DNA from: CBFGWV01 sp965652545
GTDB taxonomy: Bacteria > Pseudomonadota > Gammaproteobacteria > Competibacterales > Competibacteraceae
DNA length: 9,257 nt
Direction of reading: 5' to 3'
Assembly (NCBI GenBank): GCA_965652545.1
Contig: CBFGWV010000201.1
Coordinates: 1 to 9,257, forward strand
Below the pieces are notes generated by a model that worked only from the letters and a program-made list of their open reading frames with translations, searched no databases and was not told the DNA's origin. Below, one piece after another: positions 1 to 5,650 of the stretch; the stretch's first letter is position 1; each line of letters begins with the position of its first letter. Position numbers and translations under genes: made by a program.

Positions 1-8
1 CCGTCCCC

Positions 9-560
9 ATGTTCACCCCTGTCATCGCCACCGAGCCCGACCCGCTGCCCACCACACCGGCCGGCTGGGCCGATGCCATCGCCGCCCGCGTCAACACCTT
101 CGGTATCGGCCCCTGGTTGCTCGATGTCGGTGTCTGGCTGGGCTACGAGGGCCGCACCTGGTTACCGCAATACCCTGCGGAGACGCCCCAGAACATCGAT
201 GGACGCCCACGCGGGCTGGCGCTGCGGCTGCGCCCGTTACCGACCTTCATAGCGCTGCCCCAACCGTTCCGGCTCAACCATATCGTCCTGGAGGCGGCGG
301 TGTTCGGTGGCCAATCGGCACGGGAGCATCCGGCCATGTGCGCCTTGCCCTTTGGTCTGGACCCGGCCAAGGAAACCCCCGACAGTGCCGCACACAGGTT
401 CGGTGTGTCGCCATGCGCCAGCGATGGGGACAATCCCGACACGGTGCGCTACGTGCTTGATGACGGGCGCGAGGTGGAGGTGATCTTCCAGCCCTCGTTC
501 CACAGCGGCATCAAAGGCGTTTGGGTCCGACGACCAGGGCCGCCCAGCGAAGCGGCCTGA
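9..560 (+). CDS. Hypothetical protein, C-terminal half resembles small immunity-type proteins
   Basis: I do not recognise this 183-residue protein. It has no signal peptide, membrane segment or metal motif. The N-terminal half is rich in Pro, Trp and Leu (GIGPWLLDVGVWLGYEG, about residues 32-48). The second half has a short LPFGLDP segment (113-119), a stretch ending in RFG, then RYVLDDGREVEVIFQ (147-161) and a final GIKGVWVRR strand (167-175). That order (LPFGL, a GxP-like loop, a beta strand with 'DGREV', a closing strand) is reminiscent of small immunity-type or DUF-type proteins beside toxins. This is an impression from pattern, not a family assignment. The reading frame is open through the first 8 bases, so the true start could lie upstream of the window; the ATG at 9 is simply the first available. 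It ends 17 bases before the ATG of the zinc-ribbon gene, so the two may be cotranscribed. A toxin partner, if any, would lie to the left, out of view. Confidence 0.6.
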   Translation: MFTPVIATEPDPLPTTPAGWADAIAARVNTFGIGPWLLDVGVWLGYEGRTWLPQYPAETPQNIDGRPRGLALRLRPLPTFIALPQPFRLNHIVLEAAVFGGQSAREHPAMCALPFGLDPAKETPDSAAHRFGVSPCASDGDNPDTVRYVLDDGREVEVIFQPSFHSGIKGVWVRRPGPPSEAA

Positions 561-577
561 TCGATGAAAGCACACCT

Positions 578-1594
578 ATGAACGAGCACATGGAACGCCT
601 GCGGCAGTTGGCCGCCGAAAACGGCACAACCCTGCTGTCGCTGCGGTGGCAGGGCTGGCACGAGCACTATCGCTTCCGCTGCCCCAACAACCATGAATGG
701 ACCCGCACGGCAGCCAACGTGCTCCACTACACCGGCGTCGTCTGCCTTGAATGCCGCAAGGCCGAACGCTTGGCGCAGATCCGGCAGGCAGCGCAGACCC
801 GGGGCGGCGACTGCCTGGAGACGACCAGCCTGGGCCAGAAGCCACACCGCTTCATCTGTGCCCGAGGCCATGTGTGGAGCACGCACCCCTCGAAAGTGCT
901 CGAAGGGTCATGGTGCCGCCAGTGCTCCAGCATTGAACACAGTGCCCGCATGCGGCTGGAGGACGGTTTGCAGCAACTGCAACAGATCGCCCAGCAGCAC
1001 GGCGGGCGGTGCCTGAGTGATTGCTACACCAGCGTCAACGAGCGTTACCGCTTTCAGTGCGCCCACGGGCATCAGTGGGAGACACAGGGCAGCACGGTGA
1101 TGCGGGGCGGCTGGTGCCGGCAGTGCGCCAACGCGGAGAAAAGCCGGCGCTATCGCCTGGCCGACGGCTTGAAGCGCCTACGGGCGGCAGCGGCGGCCAA
1201 GGGTGGTGAGTGCCTGGCCGAGCACTATGTCGAGAGCAAGACGAAATACCGTTTCCGCTGCGCGCGCGGTCATGAATGGGAGAGCACGGCCAACCGCATC
1301 CTGCGTGGCGTTTGGTGCTTCGAGTGCGGCCACATCGACCGTCGGCTCGGGATCGAGCGCATGCATGAGCTGGCGGCGGCCCGGGGCGGGCGTTGCCTGT
1401 CGGACCAGTACCAGAACACCGCCAGCAAGCTTCAGTGGCAATGCCATCTGGGGCACACGTGGTGGACGCTGCCGATGAACGTCCTCAAAGGCCACTGGTG
1501 CCCCACCTGTGGCCACATGAATCAAATCCGCTCGTCCAACTCCAAGGCATGGCACAAGTACCGGAAAGCGGGGAGTATCGCGCCCTCCGAATAA
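578..1594 (+). CDS. Protein of five tandem zinc-ribbon repeats (C-x3-H-x-W ... C-x2-C)
   Basis: This 338-residue protein is built of five copies of a unit of about 59-67 residues. Each has a helix ending in A..GG.CL, a strand ending in (Y)RF.C, then C-x3-H-x-W, about 14 residues, and WC-x2-C. Predicted zinc ligands are C35/H39/C56/C59, C94/H98/C113/C116, C161/H165/C180/C183, C228/H232/C247/C250 and C289/H293/C308/C311, so all five sets are complete. An extra Cys precedes repeats 2-5 (C79, C145, C212, C273). The pattern resembles the 'probable zinc-ribbon' or treble-clef repeat family (PF14311-like), known in proteins linked to Vsr-like nucleases; here no nuclease domain is visible, only repeats and a basic tail (about 315-331). 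DNA or RNA binding is a reasonable inference, not shown. I chose the ATG at 578 because it follows the upstream stop by 17 bases and begins the first repeat directly. A TTG at 521 is in frame but would overlap the preceding gene. The ATG at 590 is also possible. Confidence 0.8.
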   Translation: MNEHMERLRQLAAENGTTLLSLRWQGWHEHYRFRCPNNHEWTRTAANVLHYTGVVCLECRKAERLAQIRQAAQTRGGDCLETTSLGQKPHRFICARGHVWSTHPSKVLEGSWCRQCSSIEHSARMRLEDGLQQLQQIAQQHGGRCLSDCYTSVNERYRFQCAHGHQWETQGSTVMRGGWCRQCANAEKSRRYRLADGLKRLRAAAAAKGGECLAEHYVESKTKYRFRCARGHEWESTANRILRGVWCFECGHIDRRLGIERMHELAAARGGRCLSDQYQNTASKLQWQCHLGHTWWTLPMNVLKGHWCPTCGHMNQIRSSNSKAWHKYRKAGSIAPSE

Positions 1595-1777
1595 TGTGAT
1601 GCGTAACGAGATAGAGATATCGGGCACGGGTGGGCCGTACTACTGACCATATGCCTTATGCATGACGACACATCAGCATTGGGTAACAAAGCCCAATCGA
1701 CCGCGCATAAGAGGAATGCAATATATGCCGCATCTAATATCGTTGCTGCTACTCATAGTTCAAACTACACTCCGTCC
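1595..1777 (+). other. AT-rich non-coding stretch upstream of tnpB, probable left end of the element
   Basis: This stretch between the zinc-ribbon stop and the tnpB start holds no convincing gene. A frame is open from an ATG at 1658 into tnpB, adding 40 residues, but those residues look unlike any TnpB N-terminus and the base composition drops here. It contains one clean hairpin: ATTGGG (1678-1683) and CCCAAT (1692-1697), with a possible extra T-G pair and a short A-rich loop. No T-run follows, so it is not a standard terminator. I infer that this is left-end DNA of the TnpB element plus the tnpB leader. Confidence 0.4.
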
Positions 1778-2986
1778 ATGCAGCGCCTCCAAGCTTTCAA
1801 ATACGAACTGATACCAACCGGCCAGCAGCAGCGAGACATGCGCGGCTTTGCAGGGTCGTGCCGGTTCGTCTTCAACAAGGCGCTGACGCTGCAGATCGAG
1901 CGCCATGAGAAGGGCGAGAAGAAGCTCGGCTACGCCGGGTTGTGCAAGCTACTCACCGAATGGCGCAGTGGCATAGAGACGCCGTGGCTCAGGGACGCAC
2001 CGACTCATCCCTTGCAACAAGCGCTCAAAGATCTCGAACGCGCCTACTCCAATTTTTTCGCCAAACGCTCCGGCTTCCCGCACTTCAAGAAGAAGGGCCA
2101 GTCCGACAGCTTTCGCTATCCCGACCCGAAGCAGATCAAGCTCGATCAGGGTAACAGTCGCATCTTCCTACCCAAGCTGGGTTGGCTGCGTTATCGCAAT
2201 AGTCGGGAAGTATTGGGGACAGTAAAGAATGTCACCGTCAGCCAGTCCTGCGGCAAGTGGTTTGTGTCGATCCAGACCGAGCGCCAAGTCGAGCAGCCGC
2301 TACCACGGGGCGGCGCGACTGGCATCGACATGGGCATCGCCCGTTTCGCTACCTTGAGCGACGGCACCTACTACGCCCCACTAAGCAGTTTCAAGCGGCA
2401 CCAGCGCGCATTGTGCAAAGCACAGCAGGCGATGAGCCGAAAGGACAAGTTCAGCAACAACTGGAAAAAGTCGAAAGCCCGCGTCCAGAAAATCCATTCC
2501 CGCATCGGCAACGCCCGCCGCGACTACCTGCATAAGTGTTCGACCACGATCAGCAAGAACCACGCGATGGTGTGTATCGAGGACTTACAAGTGCGGAACA
2601 TGTCCAAGTCCGCCAAGGGCAGCATCGAGCAGCCGGGAACGCAGGTCCGGGCCAAGTCCGGCCTGAACAAGTCGATCCTCGATCAGGGGTGGTTCGAGTT
2701 TCGTCGTCAATTGGACTACAAGCTGGCGTGGAATGGCGGGTATCTGATCGCGGTGCCTGCGCGGAACACCAGCCGCACCTGTCCGTGCTGTGGCCGTGTG
2801 TCGGCGGATAATCGGCAGACGCAAACTCGCTTCGAGTGTGTGCAATGCGGGTTTGAAGAAAACGCCGATGTGGTTGGCGCGATCAATGTCTTAAGGGCGG
2901 GGCACGCCCGGCTAGCCTGTGAAGTGAGCGGTGCGGTAAGGCCGCCAGCAGCAGGAACCCACCGAAGCGACTCAGTGGCGGCTTAA
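1778..2986 (+). CDS. tnpB: TnpB, RNA-guided DNA endonuclease of an IS200/IS605-type element
   Basis: The protein has 402 residues, a normal length for TnpB. TnpB uses an omega RNA made from the element's right end to cut DNA next to a short target-adjacent motif, which favours retention of the element. The N-terminus MQRLQAFKYELIPT with GSCRFVFNKAL (26-36) is the usual opening of the family, which is why I start at 1778 rather than at the in-frame ATG at 1658. The three RuvC catalytic acids appear intact: D184 in GIDMGIAR, E268 in CIEDLQVRNM, and D364 in NADVVGAINVL. The target-nucleic-acid-binding zinc ribbon lies between the last two, with C335-x2-C338 and C354-x2-C357. No frameshift or stop is seen, so the enzyme should be active. 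The tail after about residue 373 is low in conservation and overlaps the RNA-forming hairpins. No tnpA lies beside it. Confidence 0.93.
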   Translation: MQRLQAFKYELIPTGQQQRDMRGFAGSCRFVFNKALTLQIERHEKGEKKLGYAGLCKLLTEWRSGIETPWLRDAPTHPLQQALKDLERAYSNFFAKRSGFPHFKKKGQSDSFRYPDPKQIKLDQGNSRIFLPKLGWLRYRNSREVLGTVKNVTVSQSCGKWFVSIQTERQVEQPLPRGGATGIDMGIARFATLSDGTYYAPLSSFKRHQRALCKAQQAMSRKDKFSNNWKKSKARVQKIHSRIGNARRDYLHKCSTTISKNHAMVCIEDLQVRNMSKSAKGSIEQPGTQVRAKSGLNKSILDQGWFEFRRQLDYKLAWNGGYLIAVPARNTSRTCPCCGRVSADNRQTQTRFECVQCGFEENADVVGAINVLRAGHARLACEVSGAVRPPAAGTHRSDSVAA

Positions 2987-3042
2987 TGCCGCACTTGGGC
3001 GCCGTAGGAATCCCTCCGGCTTCAGGCGAGGGAGGATGTCAA
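2890..3042 (+). ncRNA. Predicted omega RNA (reRNA) scaffold of TnpB
   Basis: The 3' end of tnpB and the DNA after it can fold into successive small hairpins. These are GGGCG/CGCCC (2895-2909, loop 5), GCGG/CCGC (2933-2945), GCGGC-ttaat-GCCGC (2978-2992, with the tnpB stop codon TAA in the loop) and CCCTC/GAGGG (3012-3032). In IS200/IS605 elements the RNA that guides TnpB overlaps the end of the gene and runs through the right end, with the guide being whatever flanks the element. The guide would therefore begin at about 3043. The 5' limit given is approximate. The hairpins were found by eye, not by energy calculation. Confidence 0.5.
3012..3032 (+). repeat. Imperfect terminal hairpin in the right end of the TnpB element
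   Basis: Arms CCCTC (3012-3016) and GAGGG (3028-3032) enclose a TTCA-containing loop. Relatives often have a perfectly matched longer stem here; in this copy the inner bases (CGGC against GGC) do not pair, so only the outer five pairs are sound. It lies ten bases from the inferred right boundary, the place where the TnpA recognition hairpin normally sits. Confidence 0.55.
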
Positions 3043-3140
3043 CATGGCGTTGTCCTTGGTGATCACCTCCCGGGGGAGTGCGTCGATCACCGTTTCCATA
3101 AGAAGGCTGTCCATACCCTGCCCCAAACTGTTCGATAGGC
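3043..3140 (-). pseudogene. Remnant of a stomatin/QmcA-like SPFH-domain gene, cut at the TnpB right end
   Basis: Reading the - strand from about 3140 down to 3043 gives a peptide with SLGQGMD, then METVIDALPREVITKDNAM. The METVID..PREVITKDNAM part closely resembles the conserved segment of SPFH proteins of the stomatin/QmcA type (in E. coli QmcA the corresponding segment reads MEQVLD...QEVISKDNA). These are membrane-anchored scaffold proteins. Only about 30 codons survive. The fragment has no start, and what precedes it on this strand is the end of the DUF1285 gene. What follows is the TnpB right end (the frame continues as LTSSLA into element sequence). The spacing around MDSLLMETV has a small insertion relative to what I recall of the family, which also suggests decay. 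The remaining 3' part of the gene is not visible on the left side of the element. Confidence 0.6.
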
Positions 3141-3155
3141 CAGATGTAGGCCCGC

Positions 3156-3716
3156 TCAGCCTAGCGCCCCCAGGACGAAGAACTCGCCGCGACTGCGTAT
3201 CCCCAATACCTCGCGCCCGCCGATGGTGCGCGGTTCCGCCCAGGCGACCAGATCGTGATAGGGCGCGCGGCAGACGCGTGCGGACAAGCCATGATCGAGA
3301 CTCAGAAACGGCGCCTCGTCGCCGCCAGGGCGGGCGGCCATGTTCAACGAGTGGTCCTTGTCGGCCACTACCGTCTCCCCCGTGTTGAGGGTGAATGTCA
3401 GATCCGGCCCCGCATCGTCCGCATGGCGCTCCACAAGCACCGCCAGCAGGGGGGCCTCTTCGACGCGGATACGCCATTTCTCCACCGGAGTGACCAAGTA
3501 GTAGTCGCCATCGTCCTCGCGCCGCAGGATGGAAGCGAAAAGCCTCACCAGGGCCTCGCGCAAAATCGGTTCGCCTTCGTGGATCCACTGGCCATCGGCG
3601 CGGATGACCAGGTCCATGTCACCGGACAGCGGTGGGTGCCAGCGGTGCAGCGGCGGCCGGCCGGGTTGCGCAACCTGCTCGGCCAGGGCATTCGTATCGG
3701 CCTTTCGATCGCTCAT
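3156..3716 (-). CDS. DUF1285 family protein
   Basis: This 186-residue protein is a proteobacterial member of DUF1285 (PF06938), a family of unassigned function. The features I recognise are W26-HPPLSGDMDL (26-36), a segment WIHEGEPI (44-51) leading to LVRLFASILRRE (56-67), and YYLVTPVEKWRIRVEEAPLL (72-91). The C-terminal half is predicted beta-rich and ends FFVLGALG. There is no signal peptide or membrane segment, so it should be cytoplasmic. The start ATG at 3716 has a strong ribosome-binding site, AAGGAG (3725-3730), eight bases upstream. It lies 45 bases downstream of the SulP permease gene on the same strand and is probably cotranscribed with it. Its length is normal for the family. Function cannot be given; the link to the permease is only positional. 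Confidence 0.88.
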   Translation of the reverse strand: MSDRKADTNALAEQVAQPGRPPLHRWHPPLSGDMDLVIRADGQWIHEGEPILREALVRLFASILRREDDGDYYLVTPVEKWRIRVEEAPLLAVLVERHADDAGPDLTFTLNTGETVVADKDHSLNMAARPGGDEAPFLSLDHGLSARVCRAPYHDLVAWAEPRTIGGREVLGIRSRGEFFVLGALG

Positions 3717-3756
3717 ATGAGTCGCTCCTTAACGCACGTCTCGGTCGTTTTGGCAC

Positions 3757-3774
3757 ACCGATCAGGTGATCGGT
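3757..3774. repeat. 18-bp near-perfect palindrome over the permease stop codon
   Basis: ACCGATCAGGTGATCGGT consists of 8-base arms separated by GG. As RNA it would form a stem of about seven pairs with a four-base loop. It covers the last codons and the stop (3762-3764) of the SulP gene and precedes the DUF1285 ribosome-binding site by 26 bases. No T-run follows on the - strand, so it is not a standard terminator. It might attenuate or process the transcript between the two genes, or be a protein site. Function is unknown. Confidence 0.5.
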
Positions 3775-5543
3775 TCGGTCAGCAACCGCGGCGTCGGCTC
3801 CAGCCCCATGTGCTGGCGAACACGTTTGAGAGCGTGCTCCCGGCTGATGGCCAGCACCAGTCGGTCGGGTTGGTCGCGCAATCCTGCCTTGAGCACCACC
3901 CGCGCGACGGGCCCCTGAACCCCCGCCAGCGCTACGAAACAACCGTCCCTGGCCAAGCGTGCCAGTGTCGACTCCAAGGCTACCAGCCCGGTGACGTCCA
4001 TGACCGGCACGTCGGTCAGGTCGATGATCACAGCCCGGGCGCGGTCACCGATGCGATGCAATGCGGACATGGCCTTCTCCGCGGCGCCGAAGAACAAGGG
4101 CCCGGCAACGGCATAGACCACCACCCCCGGCGGCAGCTCTTCATCCAGTACCGGATGATGGCCTTCGACGATCTCACTTTCAGTGAAGCTCGCCATCCGC
4201 CCCATGAACAGGAAGGCGGCCAGCACCACACCGACGCCCACGGCCACGACCATGTCGAATACGACGGTGAGCCCGAAGCACACCAGCAGCACGGCGATGT
4301 CGCTGCGCGGTGCCACCTTGAGGACATGGCGGAAGTGACGCAACTCGCTCATGTTCCAGGCGGTGAGCAGCAGCAAGGCCGCCAGTGAGGCCATGGGCAT
4401 GTAACCGAGCACCGGGGCCAGGATTACCAATACCGCCAGAATAAACCCGGCATGGACGATCGCGGCGATGGGTGAGCGAGCACCCGAGCGGATGTTCGTG
4501 GCCGTGCGGGCCAGGGCGCCGGTGGCCGCAAAGCCGCCGAAGAATGGCGCAACCAGATTGCCGATACCCTGGCCCACCAGTTCTGCATCCGGATCGTGGC
4601 GCGAGCCACCCATGCCATCGGCGACCACCGCGCACAGCAGCGACTCGATCGCCCCCAGCACCGCGATGGCAAATGCCGGACCGAGCAGGTTACGAATCAA
4701 GTCGAGCGAGATCACCAGGGGCTCGCCATCGGGCCCCGGCAGGCTCCAGGGCAGGACAAGCACCGGGGGCAGTGGGGGGATGCCGCCATGGACGACGCCA
4801 TCAATCACATAGCTGAACTTGTTCGCCACGGTGGCGACCGGCGCATCGGGCCAGTGGCGATTCACCAACCAGGCGGCCAAGGCCCCGACGGCCAAGGCGA
4901 TAAGATGCGGCGGAAAGCCGGTGCGCAGCTTCGGCCAGGCCAGCAGGACCGCCAGCGTCAGCACTCCGATACCGAAATCGGCCCAGTCCACACCGCTGAC
5001 GGCACCCCCCAATACCATCATTCGTTCGAAGAACGACTCGGGCTGCTCGAGCAACTCGAGGCCGAGGAAGTCCTTGAACTGCAAGGTGGCGATGACCAGG
5101 GCGATACCCGTGGTGAAGCCGGTGGTCACCGGATGCGGCACGAACTGGATGAACCGCCCCATTCGCGCCACGCCCATAAGGACGAGGATCACGCCGGCCA
5201 TCAGCGAGGCGAGGACCAGCCCACCGAAGCCGTAACCGACCGCAATGGGATGGAGAATCACCACAAACGCCGCCGTCGGACCCGAGACGCTGAAACGCGA
5301 GCCGCCGCTCAAGGCAATGAGGAACCCGGCAACCACCGCTGTATACAAACCGAATTGTGGCGGTGCGCCACTGGCGATGGCCAAGGCCATCGCCAGTGGG
5401 ACCGCGACCACACCCACCGTGACACCGGCGATCAGGTCGGCGCGCAGATCGCGTCTGGAATACCCCGCTGCGAACGTCGAACGCAGCCCCTGCCCGAGCG
5501 GAATGGCCGCCCACATTCGCCGCAATACGGCTCCGATCGCCAT
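3762..5543 (-). CDS. SulP-family anion permease with C-terminal STAS domain (DauA-like)
   Basis: This 593-residue inner-membrane secondary transporter belongs to the SLC26/SulP family. The membrane part spans about residues 35-450 and carries family hallmarks: DLIAGVTVGVVAVPLAMALA (about 37-56), the anion-site segment GGSRFSVSGPTAAF (80-93), GFTTGIALVIATLQFKDFLGL (142-162), ESLLCAVVADGM (300-311) and NLVAPFFGGFAATGALARTA (329-348). A STAS domain follows (about 475-560) with VIIDLTDVPVMDVTG (505-519) as its core. Overall resemblance is strongest to E. coli DauA (YchM), a C4-dicarboxylate transporter, but the gene sits back to back with a sulfate ABC operon, so sulfate is an equally good candidate substrate. 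Length is normal. I chose the ATG at 5543 because GAGGG (5549-5553) lies five bases upstream. A GTG at 5555 would add four residues and lacks a site. The DUF1285 gene follows. Confidence 0.92.
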   Translation of the reverse strand: MAIGAVLRRMWAAIPLGQGLRSTFAAGYSRRDLRADLIAGVTVGVVAVPLAMALAIASGAPPQFGLYTAVVAGFLIALSGGSRFSVSGPTAAFVVILHPIAVGYGFGGLVLASLMAGVILVLMGVARMGRFIQFVPHPVTTGFTTGIALVIATLQFKDFLGLELLEQPESFFERMMVLGGAVSGVDWADFGIGVLTLAVLLAWPKLRTGFPPHLIALAVGALAAWLVNRHWPDAPVATVANKFSYVIDGVVHGGIPPLPPVLVLPWSLPGPDGEPLVISLDLIRNLLGPAFAIAVLGAIESLLCAVVADGMGGSRHDPDAELVGQGIGNLVAPFFGGFAATGALARTATNIRSGARSPIAAIVHAGFILAVLVILAPVLGYMPMASLAALLLLTAWNMSELRHFRHVLKVAPRSDIAVLLVCFGLTVVFDMVVAVGVGVVLAAFLFMGRMASFTESEIVEGHHPVLDEELPPGVVVYAVAGPLFFGAAEKAMSALHRIGDRARAVIIDLTDVPVMDVTGLVALESTLARLARDGCFVALAGVQGPVARVVLKAGLRDQPDRLVLAISREHALKRVRQHMGLEPTPRLLTEPIT

Positions 5544-5569
5544 GCCGGCCCTCACTAAATGGAATAAAA

Positions 5570-5599
5570 ACTATGATTTTAAATTATTTTGGTTATCAA
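5570..5599 (-). promoter_or_regulatory. Candidate sigma-70 promoter for the SulP permease
   Basis: On the - strand, TTGATA (5594-5599) is followed after 18 bases by CATAGT (5570-5575), with the ATG 26 bases further on at 5543. The -35 matches consensus at five of six positions and the -10 at four of six. It overlaps the candidate rightward promoter, so the two could compete. Confidence 0.3.
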
Positions 5600-5617
5600 A
5601 CACCACAGCGCTACAGT
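5589..5617 (+). promoter_or_regulatory. Candidate sigma-70 promoter for sbp-cysTWA
   Basis: TTGGTT (5589-5594) and TACAGT (5612-5617) are separated by 17 bases and lie 33 bases before the sbp start. The -35 element is a weak match and the -10 a fair match, as expected for an activator-dependent promoter. It overlaps the candidate promoter for the opposite strand. Confidence 0.3.
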
Positions 5618-5650
5618 GCGCCTCCGAAAGACCGGACCTGGAGCACCGTC

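Larger units (their letters stand above)
1600..3042 (+). mobile_element. IS200/IS605-type element with tnpB only (IS1341-like)
   Basis: The element carries one accessory gene, tnpB, and no Y1 transposase tnpA, so it is either mobilised in trans or immobile. The right end is recognisable: after tnpB comes a hairpin with CCCTC/GAGGG arms (3012-3032), then AGGATGTCAA. This is the usual look of the right end in this family; TCAA also matches the right cleavage tetranucleotide of IS608. I place the right boundary at 3042, plus or minus 1-2 bases. The left boundary is not resolved. The non-coding block 1595-1777 is clearly richer in A+T than its surroundings and holds a hairpin (1678-1697) that may belong to the left end, so the start given is a guess. 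Members of this family do not make target-site duplications, so none was expected and none is used as evidence. Confidence 0.6.
5544..5650. promoter_or_regulatory. AT-rich divergent control region between the permease and sbp
   Basis: About 107 bases separate the divergent starts. Positions 5556-5600 are strikingly AT-rich (runs such as GATTTTAAATTATTTTGG) in an otherwise GC-rich window, as expected of promoters and activator sites. Sulfate uptake operons in gammaproteobacteria are commonly controlled by CysB, whose sites are AT-rich and loosely conserved. A CysB site here is an inference from context only; I cannot point to one. Confidence 0.6.

Noticed and set aside
521..577. TTG start adding 19 residues to the zinc-ribbon protein
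   Set aside because: It would overlap the preceding gene by 40 bases, the added residues have no repeat character, and the ATG at 578 starts the first repeat directly.
1110..1133. DNA-level similarity to 908-931 as a possible mobile or regulatory repeat
   Set aside because: Both encode the same WCRQC segment of neighbouring zinc-ribbon repeats, so the similarity is explained by protein repeat duplication.
1658..1777. In-frame ATG adding 40 residues to TnpB
   Set aside because: The extension does not resemble TnpB, and the family's N-terminus begins at the ATG at 1778.
3058..3067. GGTGATCACC palindrome near the TnpB right end
   Set aside because: It encodes Val-Ile-Thr in the SPFH remnant and is explained by those codons; ten bases is also too short to stand out.
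3022..3588. A 188-residue - strand frame covering the DUF1285 gene in another frame
   Set aside because: Most of it is an Arg/Gly/Pro-rich shadow of DUF1285. Only its last 30 or so residues (3043-3140) have real similarity, and those are listed as the SPFH remnant.
3255..5558. Long + strand open frames (3255-4388 and 4596-5558) opposite the permease
   Set aside because: They are antisense to the SulP and DUF1285 genes, rich in His, Gln, Arg and Gly with no recognisable motif, and arise from the GC-rich codon use of the real genes.
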